From an uncultured Kiritimatiellota bacterium (GTDB taxonomy: Bacteria > Verrucomicrobiota > Kiritimatiellia > RFP12 > UBA1067): a stretch of 64,000 nucleotides of DNA. The position numbers were made by a program, and so were the translations under genes. Of this stretch, positions 26,440-34,495 are shown piece by piece (within the stretch, counting starts at the first letter, position 1; every line of letters starts with the position of its first letter). The notes below the pieces were generated by a model that saw only the letters and a program-made list of their open reading frames with translations, made no database searches and was not told the DNA's origin. Where the stretch lies: positions 1-64,000 of the forward strand of contig CAKUCX010000012.1 in NCBI GenBank assembly GCA_934643865.1, read 5' to 3'.

Positions 26440-26775
26440 ATGAGTATCGCACGTATTCGCAAGGGCATCACGGTCATCGTGATCAACGGCAACGACGCGG
26501 GCCGCACGGGCACCGTCAGGAGCGTCAACCGCAAGGACGGCACCGCGATCGTCGAGGGTCTTAACCGGCACAAGAAGGCCGTCCGCCGCACGGAGCGCAC
26601 GCAGGGCGGCCTGGTGGAGATGGAGTTCCCGATCCGCCTGTGCAAGCTGATGCCGTACGACGCCGAGACCAAGAAGGGCAGCCGCGTCGCCGTCGCCGAA
26701 CAGGACGGCAAGAAGGCGCTCAAGCTCAAGGGCTCCGGCAAGATTGTCGCGTTCAAGTGGACCAAGGGAGCCTGA
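26440..26775 (+). CDS. rplX: 50S ribosomal protein L24
   Basis: This 111-residue L24 has a KOW motif (ITVIVINGNDAGRTGTVRSV) and GLNRHKKAVRRTERTQGG. It helps start 50S assembly. Confidence 0.95.
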   Translation: MSIARIRKGITVIVINGNDAGRTGTVRSVNRKDGTAIVEGLNRHKKAVRRTERTQGGLVEMEFPIRLCKLMPYDAETKKGSRVAVAEQDGKKALKLKGSGKIVAFKWTKGA

Positions 26776-26777
26776 TC

Positions 26778-27314
26778 ATGGCGAATCTGAAAGAAGAATA
26801 CAACTCGCGCATCGTCGCCGAACTCGAGAAGAAGCTCGGGACGACGAACAAGATGCTCGTCCCCCGCCTCGAGAAGATCGTCGTCAACATGGGCTTCGGC
26901 ATCGTCTCCAAGGACGAGCAGAAGGCCCTCGTGGACGATCTGGCGGTCATCACCGGCCAGAAGGCCATGCTCTGCCGCGCGAAGAAGTCCATCTCGAACT
27001 TCAAGCTGCGCGAGGGCATGGTCATCGGCGCGAAGGTCACCCTGCGCGGCGAGCGCATGTGGGAGTTCTGCGAGCGCCTCATCAACGCGGCGCTTCCGCG
27101 CATCCGCGACTTCCGGGGCGTCCCGAACCGCGGCTTCGACGGGCGCGGCAACTACACGCTCGGCCTCAAGGACCACTCGATCTTCCCGGAAATCTTGGAG
27201 GTCGCGGGGCCCAACTCAGGTATGGACGTGACGTTCGTCACGACGGCCCAGGACAACAAGGCGGCCAAGGAGCTCCTCGCGGCTCTCGGCATGCCGTTTG
27301 CGGGGAGGAACTAA
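26778..27314 (+). CDS. rplE: 50S ribosomal protein L5
   Basis: This 178-residue L5 begins ANLKEEYNSRIVAELEKKLG and contains VPRLEKIVVNMGFG, ISNFKLREGMVIGAKVTLRG and FRGVPNRGFDGRGNYTLGL. It binds 5S rRNA. The ATG at 26778 lies 2 bp after rplX. Confidence 0.97.
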   Translation: MANLKEEYNSRIVAELEKKLGTTNKMLVPRLEKIVVNMGFGIVSKDEQKALVDDLAVITGQKAMLCRAKKSISNFKLREGMVIGAKVTLRGERMWEFCERLINAALPRIRDFRGVPNRGFDGRGNYTLGLKDHSIFPEILEVAGPNSGMDVTFVTTAQDNKAAKELLAALGMPFAGRN

Positions 27315-27317
27315 GCA

Positions 27318-27503
27318 ATGGCCAAGAAATGTCTGATGGAAAAGGCGAACCGCAAGCCGAAGTTCGGCGTGCGCGCCTACAACCGCTGCAAGCTCTGCGG
27401 CCGCCGCCACGCCTACATGCGCAAGTTCGGCGTCTGCCGCCTGTGCTTCCGCGAGCTCGCCGTCAACGGCCTCGTCCCGGGCGTCACCAAGGCATCCTGG
27501 TAA
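27318..27503 (+). CDS. rpsN: 30S ribosomal protein S14, zinc-binding type
   Basis: This 61-residue S14 is the short type Z form. Its CKLC...CRLC (C-x2-C-x12-C-x2-C) zinc ribbon is complete, and it ends in PGVTKASW. No zinc-free paralogue is in the window. Confidence 0.96.
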   Translation: MAKKCLMEKANRKPKFGVRAYNRCKLCGRRHAYMRKFGVCRLCFRELAVNGLVPGVTKASW

Positions 27504-27521
27504 CGGAAAGGAACTGAAGCA

Positions 27522-27914
27522 ATGATCATCGATCCCATTTCCGACATGCTGGTGTCGATCCGCAACGGCCTCAAGGCCCGCCTCGTGCAGGTCGCCGTGC
27601 CCGCGTCGAACCTCAAGGCCGAGATCGCGAAGGTCATCAAGGCGGCCGGCTACATCCAGGACGCCTACATGACTGCGGACTTCCCGAGGAAGCTCGTCCT
27701 CACGCTGAAGTACTCGGACCGCGCCGAGCCCGCCATCCGCGGCCTCCAGCGCCAGTCCCGCCCCGGCCTGCGCAAGTTCGTCTCCTGCGCCGAGATCCCC
27801 GCCGTCCTCGACGGCATGGGCCTTGCGGTGCTCTCCACGTCGAAGGGCGTGATGAGCGGCGTGGACGCGAAGAAGCAGCGCCTCGGCGGCGAACTCATCT
27901 GCACCGTTTGGTAA
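27522..27914 (+). CDS. rpsH: 30S ribosomal protein S8
   Basis: This 130-residue S8 begins IIDPISDMLVSIRNGLKA and has the conserved C-terminal VLSTSKGVMSG. In E. coli S8 represses the spc part of the operon, which may apply here. Confidence 0.96.
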   Translation: MIIDPISDMLVSIRNGLKARLVQVAVPASNLKAEIAKVIKAAGYIQDAYMTADFPRKLVLTLKYSDRAEPAIRGLQRQSRPGLRKFVSCAEIPAVLDGMGLAVLSTSKGVMSGVDAKKQRLGGELICTVW

Positions 27915-27926
27915 GGAGCAAGGACC

Positions 27927-28463
27927 ATGTCTCGTATCGGTAAAGAACCCGTGACCCTCCCGGCCGGCGTCACCGCGACGGTGGACGGCCAGAAGGTCAC
28001 CGTCAAGGGCAAGCTCGGCGAGCTTTCCTACGTCATGCACGCGGGCATCACCGCGGAGGTCAAGGACGGCAAGGTCCTCGTCGCCTGCGCGGACGACCGT
28101 CAGCTCGGCAACTTCCACGGCCTCGCCCGCGCCCTTATCAACAACAACGTGAAGGGCGTTTCGGAGGGCTACATGAAGAAGCTCACGATCGAGGGCACCG
28201 GCTTCAAGGCCGCGCTCCAGGGCGACGCGCTCTCCCTCTCGCTCGGCTTCGCCTCCCCCAAGATCTACGCGATTCCCGCCGGAATCAAGGTCACCGTCGA
28301 GAACGACGGCCTCCTCGTCACGGTTTCGGGCATCGACAAGGACAAGGTGGGCGAGGCCGCCGCGCGCATCCGCAGCTTCTATCCGGCCGAGCCCTACAAG
28401 GGCAAGGGCATCAAGTACGAAGGCGAGCACATTCGCCGCAAACAGGGCAAGAAGGTGGCCTAG
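27927..28463 (+). CDS. rplF: 50S ribosomal protein L6
   Basis: This 178-residue L6 begins SRIGKEPVTLPAGVTATVDG and ends with the PYKGKGIKYEGEHIRRKQGK motif. It is full length. Confidence 0.97.
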   Translation: MSRIGKEPVTLPAGVTATVDGQKVTVKGKLGELSYVMHAGITAEVKDGKVLVACADDRQLGNFHGLARALINNNVKGVSEGYMKKLTIEGTGFKAALQGDALSLSLGFASPKIYAIPAGIKVTVENDGLLVTVSGIDKDKVGEAAARIRSFYPAEPYKGKGIKYEGEHIRRKQGKKVA

Positions 28464-28494
28464 CCTGAAGGCTGCCTGATTCGGAGAAAGCACA

Positions 28495-28863
28495 ATGAGT
28501 TTCAACCGTAAGGACCAGCGCGCGAAGCGCCATCTTCGCATCCGTCGGCGCGTGATCGGCAGCGCGGAGAAGCCGCGCATGTCGATCTGCGTGACGAACA
28601 AGCACATGTACGTGCAGTTCATCGACGACGCGGTCGGCAACACCCTCGCCGCCGCCACGTCCATCAAGGAGACGAAGTGCAACGTCGAGGTTGCGACGCG
28701 CCTTGGCGCCGCGGCCGCCGAGGCCGCCAAGGCGAAGGGCATCGTCCGGGTCGTCGTCGACCGCGGCGGCTTCAAGTTCACGGGCCGCGTCAAGGCCATC
28801 GTGGACGCCGCCGTCGCGAACGGCCTTTCGATCAGCGACAAACCCGCCAAGGAGGCTGAATAA
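28495..28863 (+). CDS. rplR: 50S ribosomal protein L18
   Basis: This 122-residue L18 has RIRRRVIGSAEKPRMSICVTN and the terminal VDRGGFKFTGRVKAIVDAA. It binds 5S rRNA. Its TAA shares one base with the rpsE ATG. Confidence 0.96.
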   Translation: MSFNRKDQRAKRHLRIRRRVIGSAEKPRMSICVTNKHMYVQFIDDAVGNTLAAATSIKETKCNVEVATRLGAAAAEAAKAKGIVRVVVDRGGFKFTGRVKAIVDAAVANGLSISDKPAKEAE

Positions 28864-29387
28864 TGGCGATGAACCGTGACAAGCGCCGCAACGAGTCCGG
28901 CGCGAACGACGACCTCGACGAGCGCGTCGTGTTCGTGAACCGCTGCGCGAAGACCGTCAAGGGCGGCCGGCGCATGTCCTTCTCCGCCGTCATCGTGGTC
29001 GGCGACCACGCGGGCAAGGTCGGGGTGGGCTTCGGCAAGGCCAACGAGGTCTCCGACGCCATCCGCAAGGGCGGCGACGCGGCCCGCAAGGCCCTGCGCG
29101 CCGTCACGCTCCGAAAGGAGATGATCGGCGACAAGGTCGCGGGCATCACCGTCCCCCACGACGTGGCGGGAGACTGCGACGGCGGCCGCGTGCTGCTGAA
29201 GCCGGCCCCTGCCGGCACGGGTCTCATCGTCGGCGGCGGCATGCGCCCCGTCCTCGAGGCGGCCGGCATCCGCGACGCCGTCGGCAAGTCGCTCGGCTCC
29301 AAGAACCGCCTGAACGTGGTCAAGGCCACGCTTGACGCGCTCTCGAAGCTCCGCTCCGCCGAGGAGATCGCGGCCATCCGCGCGTAG
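28863..29387 (+). CDS. rpsE: 30S ribosomal protein S5
   Basis: This 174-residue S5 has LDERVVFVNRCAKTVKGGRR, the GVGFGKANEVSDAI loop and GGGMRPVLEAAGIRD. It overlaps the rplR stop by one base. rpmD (L30), usually next, is missing: only 65 bp separate rpsE from rplO. Confidence 0.97.
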   Translation: MAMNRDKRRNESGANDDLDERVVFVNRCAKTVKGGRRMSFSAVIVVGDHAGKVGVGFGKANEVSDAIRKGGDAARKALRAVTLRKEMIGDKVAGITVPHDVAGDCDGGRVLLKPAPAGTGLIVGGGMRPVLEAAGIRDAVGKSLGSKNRLNVVKATLDALSKLRSAEEIAAIRA

Positions 29388-29399
29388 GTCGGAAAGGAC

Positions 29400-29419
29400 G
29401 GGGGAACCTCAGTTCCTCC
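29400..29419 (+). other. Small hairpin between rpsE and rplO
   Basis: GGAAC (29403-29407) pairs with GTTCC (29412-29416) around CTCA, extended by three pairs including one G-T wobble. It marks the place where rpmD would sit in other genomes. Confidence 0.35.
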
Positions 29420-29452
29420 GCACACCTTCAATTAGGATAAGGAATTTTAGCT

Positions 29453-29890
29453 ATGGATCTTTCCTCTCTGACAAACACCCCCGGCGCCCGCAGGCGCGCC
29501 AAGCGCGTCGGCCGCGGCTGCGGTTCGGGCATGGGCAAGACCAGCACGCGGGGCCACAAGGGCCAGAACGCCCGCAAGGGCCACAAGCAGAAGCTCGGCT
29601 TCGAGGGCGGCCAGATGCCGCTCGTGCGCCGTCTGCCCAAGCGCGGCTTCAACAACTTCGAGTTCCGCGCCGCCGCCTTCGGCGTCAACGTCTCGACGCT
29701 GGAGAAGCGCTTCGAGGCGGGCGACGAGATCACCGTCGCGGCGCTCGCGGCCAAGGGCCTCACGGACAACAAGCGCCCGCGCGTGAAGATCCTCGGCACG
29801 GGCGAGCTGACCAAGAAGCTCACGGTCAAGGTTCCGTGCTCCGCCTCCGCGAAGGCGAAGATCGAGGCCGCCGGCGGCTCCGTCGCCTAA
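29453..29890 (+). CDS. rplO: 50S ribosomal protein L15
   Basis: This 145-residue L15 has the N-terminal RAKRVGRGCGSGMGKTSTRG and FEGGQMPLVRRLPKRGF, with a C terminus rich in small residues. The ribosome-binding site is GGATAAGGA. Confidence 0.96.
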   Translation: MDLSSLTNTPGARRRAKRVGRGCGSGMGKTSTRGHKGQNARKGHKQKLGFEGGQMPLVRRLPKRGFNNFEFRAAAFGVNVSTLEKRFEAGDEITVAALAAKGLTDNKRPRVKILGTGELTKKLTVKVPCSASAKAKIEAAGGSVA

Positions 29891-29935
29891 GGCCCAGCCG
29901 TCCGGGCGCGCGGCGCGCGTCCGCGTCCGGATGAA

Positions 29936-29979
29936 GGGACTCTTGGGGGCGTCCGCCCCGGAGTCCCCTCGCCTTTTTT
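29936..29979 (+). terminator. Terminator-like hairpin between rplO and secY
   Basis: GGGACTC (29936-29942) pairs with GAGTCCC (29961-29967), and an inner GGGGGC/GCCCC stem extends it. TTTTTT follows at 29974-29979 after a short spacer. It may reduce secY expression relative to the ribosomal genes, or stop the transcript entirely. Confidence 0.65.
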
Positions 29980-30007
29980 ACCGCCATCCTCTTCGGAGAA
30001 CTACGCA

Positions 30008-31432
30008 ATGTCAATGTTCAAGGGCTTTTCCAACGCCTTCAAGATCCCCGAGCTGCGCACGAAGATCCTCGTCACGCTCGGCCTCGTGGCCGTCTGCCGC
30101 CTCATCTCCCTGATCCCGACGCCCGGCGTCGACTGGATGGCCCTGCAGACGGCGATCGACACGGCGCGCGCGAGCAACCAGGCCGGCGGCATCTTCGGCA
30201 TGTTCGACGCCTTCACGGGCGGCTCGTTCGCCGTGTGCGCGATCGGCTCGCTCTCCATCTGGCCGTACATCTCGGCGCAGATCGTCATCCAGCTTCTTTC
30301 GTCGGTGATCCCCTCCCTTGAGAAGCTGAAGAAGGAGGGCGAGTCCGGCCGGCAGCAGCTCTCGCAGATCACGCGCTACCTCGCGATCGTCATCTGCGTG
30401 CTGCAGGCCTGGCTCGTCTCCGTCTCGCTCATGAACCCGGTGCAGCTCGCCGGTCTCCTGGGCATCCAGGACGCGGGCGTCGTCGAGGCGCTGAAGAAGG
30501 TCGTCGTGAACCCGGGCCTCGGCTTCCAGCTCATGACGGTGATCGGCATGACCTCCGCGACGCTCTTCATCATGTGGATCGCGGACCAGATCACGACGTT
30601 CGGCATCGGCAACGGCGGCTCGCTGATCATCATGATCAACATCACCTCCCGCCTCCCCGACGCGATCAAGGACGCCTGGCGCCGCTACTTCGGCCAGGGC
30701 GACGAGCAGGCCTACGGCAGCATCACCGAGCTCGCGCTCCTGCTCCTCTTCGGCTTTACGGTCGTCATGGGAACCGTGCTGCTCACGCAGGGCGTGCGCA
30801 AGGTCGCCATCCACGCGACGCGCCGCACGCTCGGCGGCGGCAACACCTACGGGATGCAGCAGACGTACATGCCGCTGCGGGTGAACTACACGGGCGTCAT
30901 GCCGATCATCTTCGCCCAGCCGCTCCTGCAGCTGCCGGCCGTCCTGCTCACGAAGATCCCGCCGGACAAGACCGGGTTCCTCGGCGGGCTGCGCTACTTC
31001 GGCATGCAGCTCGGCGACCTCGGCAGCCCCACGCACATCGTCCTCTACGCGGCGGTCATCCTCTTCTTCGCGTTCTTCTGGGTTGCGACGCAGTTCAACG
31101 CGATCGAGATCTCCGAGAACCTCAAGAAGGACGGCTCGTACATCCCCGGCATCCGTCCGGGCCTCGCGACGGCCGAGTACCTCGACGCCGTGATGACGCG
31201 CATCACGCTCATCGGCGGCGTGGGCCTCCTCCTCGTCGCGATCGTCCCGCAGCTGCTGAGCGGCATGATGGGCGTGCCGGGCTCCGTCGCGGCGTTCTTC
31301 GGCGGCACGTCGCTGCTGATCATCGTGGGCGTCGCCCTCGACACGCTGCGCGTCATGGAGTCCCACCTCCTCGTGCGCAAGTACGACGGCTTCCTCCGCC
31401 ACGGCTCCCTGCGCGGGCGCGGCGGCATGTAG
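30008..31432 (+). CDS. secY: Protein translocase subunit SecY
   Basis: This 474-residue channel protein exports Sec substrates with SecE and SecG. About ten transmembrane helices are visible. Family motifs include FMFDAFTGGSF-like IFGMFDAFTGGSFA, the cytoplasmic QGVRKVAIHATRR loop, MPLRVNYTGVMPIIFAQ, and ENLKKDGSYIPGIRPG near the C terminus. ATG 30008 follows CGGAGAA. It closes the ribosomal operon; adk, map and infA, often next, are absent, and a minus-strand operon converges 29 bp away. Confidence 0.96.
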   Translation: MSMFKGFSNAFKIPELRTKILVTLGLVAVCRLISLIPTPGVDWMALQTAIDTARASNQAGGIFGMFDAFTGGSFAVCAIGSLSIWPYISAQIVIQLLSSVIPSLEKLKKEGESGRQQLSQITRYLAIVICVLQAWLVSVSLMNPVQLAGLLGIQDAGVVEALKKVVVNPGLGFQLMTVIGMTSATLFIMWIADQITTFGIGNGGSLIIMINITSRLPDAIKDAWRRYFGQGDEQAYGSITELALLLLFGFTVVMGTVLLTQGVRKVAIHATRRTLGGGNTYGMQQTYMPLRVNYTGVMPIIFAQPLLQLPAVLLTKIPPDKTGFLGGLRYFGMQLGDLGSPTHIVLYAAVILFFAFFWVATQFNAIEISENLKKDGSYIPGIRPGLATAEYLDAVMTRITLIGGVGLLLVAIVPQLLSGMMGVPGSVAAFFGGTSLLIIVGVALDTLRVMESHLLVRKYDGFLRHGSLRGRGGM

Positions 31433-31461
31433 GCGCCCCGGAGGCCGGCGGCGTCCCTCCC

Positions 31462-32343
31462 TCACATGCGCGGCTCGTCGTCGTCCACGGCGCCAAAGCC
31501 GCGCGGGCCGTAGATGCCGTTCCCGGAACTGATGAAGGCGGAGTGCGTCTTCTCGTCCACCCAGCCCTTTGCGCCGCCGGCGCGGTAGGGCTGGTGGAAC
31601 GCCTCCACGTGTCCGTCGAGGAAGGCCATGTTGCAGTGGCGCGCCGTGCCCGACCCGTGCCGGAACGCCTGGGTCCCGGCCTTTCGCAGGGAGGCGGGCG
31701 AATTGTCGTACGTCTTGTCCTGGAAGGGCGCGCGCATGAACTTGTTCGGGCCGCCCACGTAGCCCCCGTCGCCGAAGACGACGACGCGCGAAGGATGCGT
31801 GACGGCGGAGAAGGCCGTCGGGTAGCGCCGCCGCGCGCGGTCGTTCTCGACGTAGCCGAGAAAGCAGACGTTGTAGTTGTAGCCCGTGAAGCGGTTGCCG
31901 TCCCAGTTGTCGGAAGTGCCCGCGCGGCACTTCGGACACCCGAGGACGGATTCCGCGCGGATGTCCCCGAACATCTCGCCGCAGCGCCATCCCGCGCCGT
32001 CCGCCGCCGTCCTGCGGAAGTCCCAGCAGAACGTCTTGTATTCGCTCCAGCGGGCGACGCCGTGCCGCGCGGGATCCTCCCGCGCGTACTTCAGGCGGTG
32101 CCACGCGCTGTCCAGGTAGTTGGCTTCATGCTGCGCGGGGCTGATCATCCCCCACGGGAAGAAGCCCTCGGTCATTGCGTAGTTTTGGCAGAGGATGGCG
32201 AGCTGGCGGAGGTTCGACCGGCAGGCGGTGTCAAGCCCCGCCTCCCGCGCCTGTGAAATCGCGGGGAGGAGGGCCGCGCCCACCAGCGCCGCCAGTCCGA
32301 TCACGAGCACCAGCTCGAAGAGGGTGAATCCGCGTCGATCCAT
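31462..32343 (-). CDS. Pseudopilin-like protein with prepilin cleavage motif (B12 operon, gene 2)
   Basis: This 293-residue protein starts MDRRGFTLFELVLVIGLAAL, a type IV prepilin N terminus with G|F cleavage and Glu at position +5, followed by a hydrophobic helix. The C terminus has CNMAFLDGHVEAF, the DGH motif of the H-x-DG pseudopilin family common in PVC bacteria, although the spacing from RHGSG differs from the standard H-x9-DG. Cysteines in FCWDF, WRCGEMF and LGCPKC could bind metal or form disulfides. It starts 22 bp after the surface-protein gene and shares its cobalamin-riboswitch transcript. Family: high confidence; role in B12 biology: inference only. Confidence 0.75.
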   Translation of the reverse strand: MDRRGFTLFELVLVIGLAALVGAALLPAISQAREAGLDTACRSNLRQLAILCQNYAMTEGFFPWGMISPAQHEANYLDSAWHRLKYAREDPARHGVARWSEYKTFCWDFRRTAADGAGWRCGEMFGDIRAESVLGCPKCRAGTSDNWDGNRFTGYNYNVCFLGYVENDRARRRYPTAFSAVTHPSRVVVFGDGGYVGGPNKFMRAPFQDKTYDNSPASLRKAGTQAFRHGSGTARHCNMAFLDGHVEAFHQPYRAGGAKGWVDEKTHSAFISSGNGIYGPRGFGAVDDDEPRM

Positions 32344-32365
32344 CGTGCGCCGCTCGGGCAGGAGG

Positions 32366-34204
32366 CTATTCAACGTCAAGCGCAAGCTTGAAGAACTTCC
32401 CCCCGCTGGCGGAGACCGACAAGGTCGTCGTCCACGTGCCATCGGCGTTTTGCTCCGAAGACGTGAAGGCGGGCATTTCCGCCGCCCAGGCTCTCTTCGG
32501 CGCGTCAACCCGCTCGGCCCGTTTCACGACAAGTCCGCACCCGGCCGCAAGCGGACGACGGGAGGACAGGGTCAGCGTGTGCGTGGTCGTGCCCGGCACG
32601 AAGGAGGTGATGCGGAAATCGAGATCCGCCGCGTCCTCGGTCGCCTCGAACCCCAGGATGTAGTTGACCGCATTCGCCTTCCCGTTCGCCGCAATCGCCT
32701 CGGGCCCCGTCACGGAAGACTGCCAGGCGGTATTCCAGTCCCGATAGTTCGCCTCGACCCACCGTTCATAGTCCGAAACGGGCGCGACATCCGCCACCGC
32801 GTCCACTTCGGGTTCCGAATAGCCAAAATCGCCATTGAATTCTCCGGTTTCCTTATCGTATTTCTTCCCCCAACGCCCACTGATGCGCACGTAGCGAAAC
32901 CACTTGCGTCCCGCCGCATTCACGGGAAGGTCGAGCGTAGAGATGTCGTATCCCGTGCCGCCTGCGGATCCATTGTAGCGTTGGCAGACTTCCGCAAGCG
33001 TCAACCCCTCGAAATCGGCAAAACCGACTTTCGGATCAACGGGACGTGTCGCCAACGCCGCCCGCCCCCAGTAGAGGTTCCCGGAAAACAAGTTTGGATC
33101 CGGATTCACGGGGTCATACTGGTAGCCGAGCGTTGGCATCGCACCGTCTGCAAAGGGACCGTTCGTGAATGCAACCCACGTCTTCCCATCCTGCGAAACT
33201 TCGACCAATGCTTCTTCTTCGGCCCCCTTGCCGGAGAACTTAACTTTGGCAGGATCGTTGGTTTGCGAATAATAATCGTTGGAGGTTCCAACTCCAATTG
33301 AATTCCCAAACACAATGAAATCGATTCCATACGGGTTCGCAGGATCGTCGATGACGTCGTGGTCGAATTCTATCGTCACGTAGCCGGGACCGTCCGGCTC
33401 GCCGGGCTCAACCTCATTTTCGCCGTAGCTTATGAGGGAAAAGAGTTCGTTTTCCATCCAGGCAGGGTTGTAGGGGTTGATCGGGCCACCCCATTCTCCC
33501 TCCATGTACATCGTGGGATGCCCTAAAACATTTTCGCGTCGGTTGAATTTCGGGTCTGTCGCCTCCGTGAAGGAAGCAACGACCTTATATCCATAAGGCG
33601 ACTCGGCAAACTCTGGTTGGCGCAGGACAGCTGGCACCTCCACCCAGTTGACTCCATATGGATTTCCATAGGAAAAAACGAACCAATCGTCGTTCAGGGG
33701 AACGATCTGGTCGGCGGACGAACCGCTTGAGGTCTGCTCCGACGTCGGGAACGTCGCGCCGTTCATCGGCCCGTAGAGGACCCACCAAGCGGAATAGGAC
33801 TCCGAATCCTCTCGATGGGCCAGGGCCTCGACGTCCGAAGCCATCCCGTTCACGAGATCCCAGGCGGGATGGCAGTCGTTCACGTCGTAACCGAAGAAGT
33901 AGAGATCCCAAAGCGTTCCCATGCGCTGAACCCCCAACTTGAGGCGGGGGTCTTCGTGGGCGATGCGCCGCACCACTTCCAGAAGGTTCGTGCAGGTGCC
34001 GTTCCAGCGATATCCCCAGACCTTTGCCGTCTCGTAGCCGACCCAGTCAACCACCACGCCGCAGCGGTTCGTCCCCTCGCCGATCCAGTAGTGGATGTCG
34101 TCGAAGGTCGAGACCAACTTGGAGGATTCGCCTGCCGCCGCCACGGAGGCGGCCCAAACCGTCGCGGCGGCCAGCAGGGCCGCCGCCCGTCCATACTTGT
34201 TCAT
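32366..34204 (-). CDS. Secreted surface protein under cobalamin riboswitch control (gene 1)
   Basis: This 612-residue protein begins with a Sec signal peptide (AAALLAAATVWAASVAAAGE). The mature part is rich in aromatic residues and glycine, with FDDIHYWIGEGTNRCGVVVDW near the start. A central segment (about 315-350), YVTIEFDHDVIDDP and YGIDFIVFGNSIG, resembles bacterial cell-surface proteins. A C-terminal module follows from about residue 510 (YERWVEANYRDWNTAW, NAVNYILGFEATED), a layout common in verrucomicrobial secreted proteins. ATG 34204 has GGGAAAGGAC upstream; a longer frame to 34312 would run into the riboswitch. No transporter domain is visible. Riboswitch control suggests B12 capture or a response to B12 shortage. 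Confidence 0.65.
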   Translation of the reverse strand: MNKYGRAAALLAAATVWAASVAAAGESSKLVSTFDDIHYWIGEGTNRCGVVVDWVGYETAKVWGYRWNGTCTNLLEVVRRIAHEDPRLKLGVQRMGTLWDLYFFGYDVNDCHPAWDLVNGMASDVEALAHREDSESYSAWWVLYGPMNGATFPTSEQTSSGSSADQIVPLNDDWFVFSYGNPYGVNWVEVPAVLRQPEFAESPYGYKVVASFTEATDPKFNRRENVLGHPTMYMEGEWGGPINPYNPAWMENELFSLISYGENEVEPGEPDGPGYVTIEFDHDVIDDPANPYGIDFIVFGNSIGVGTSNDYYSQTNDPAKVKFSGKGAEEEALVEVSQDGKTWVAFTNGPFADGAMPTLGYQYDPVNPDPNLFSGNLYWGRAALATRPVDPKVGFADFEGLTLAEVCQRYNGSAGGTGYDISTLDLPVNAAGRKWFRYVRISGRWGKKYDKETGEFNGDFGYSEPEVDAVADVAPVSDYERWVEANYRDWNTAWQSSVTGPEAIAANGKANAVNYILGFEATEDAADLDFRITSFVPGTTTHTLTLSSRRPLAAGCGLVVKRAERVDAPKRAWAAEMPAFTSSEQNADGTWTTTLSVSASGGKFFKLALDVE

Positions 34205-34243
34205 GCCTTTTGTCCTTTCCCTCTTGCGCGAAGGGTTGGTGAC

Positions 34244-34390
34244 TGCGAAGAGGAGCGTCTTCCGGCTGCGGACTTGACCTTCAGACCGCCCTTCGCGGGC
34301 CACCCGGCCCACTGGCTTGCGGTCTGTCGTATTCCTTCACGGCTGCGCGACAGCGCCCGATTTTCACGGGCTTCCGTTTCCCTCTTCGCA
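34244..34390 (-). ncRNA. Cobalamin riboswitch
   Basis: Read on the minus strand, the core GCCCGTGAAAATCGGGC is followed by GCTGTCGCGCAGCCGTGA and, about 28 nt later, AAGCCAGT. These are the conserved core, the CGCAGC segment and the J6/3-type GCCAG of cobalamin riboswitches; compare E. coli btuB. Supporting pairings are a perfect 10-bp closing stem TGCGAAGAGG (34390-34381) with CCTCTTCGCA (34253-34244), an 8-bp CAGACCGC (34326-34319) with GCGGTCTG (34289-34282), and a GGGCC/GGCCC hairpin inside it. The element ends 40 nt before the ATG of the surface protein, so translation control is likely. By family knowledge, bound cobalamin would switch the operon off. Confidence 0.85.
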
Positions 34391-34402
34391 AAACAAAACC
34401 AA

Positions 34403-34431
34403 AGTATACGCTTTCACCCCCATGCCGTCAA
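34403..34431 (-). promoter_or_regulatory. Promoter of the riboswitch operon
   Basis: On the minus strand: TTGACG (34431-34426), 17-bp spacer, TATACT (34408-34403). Transcription would start near 34396, just before the riboswitch closing stem. Confidence 0.8.
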
Positions 34432-34479
34432 TCCACCCTTGCGTTTCTTGCCCTCAAGCGCGATTTCCCCGTATCATTA

Positions 34480-34488
34480 TGCTATACT
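34480..34488 (+). promoter_or_regulatory. Extended -10 of the di-heme/FGE fusion gene
   Basis: TGCTATACT ends 7 nt before the ATG at 34496, so the mRNA probably starts at the start codon. No clear -35 and no Shine-Dalgarno are present. Confidence 0.6.
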
Positions 34489-34495
34489 GCGTGCC

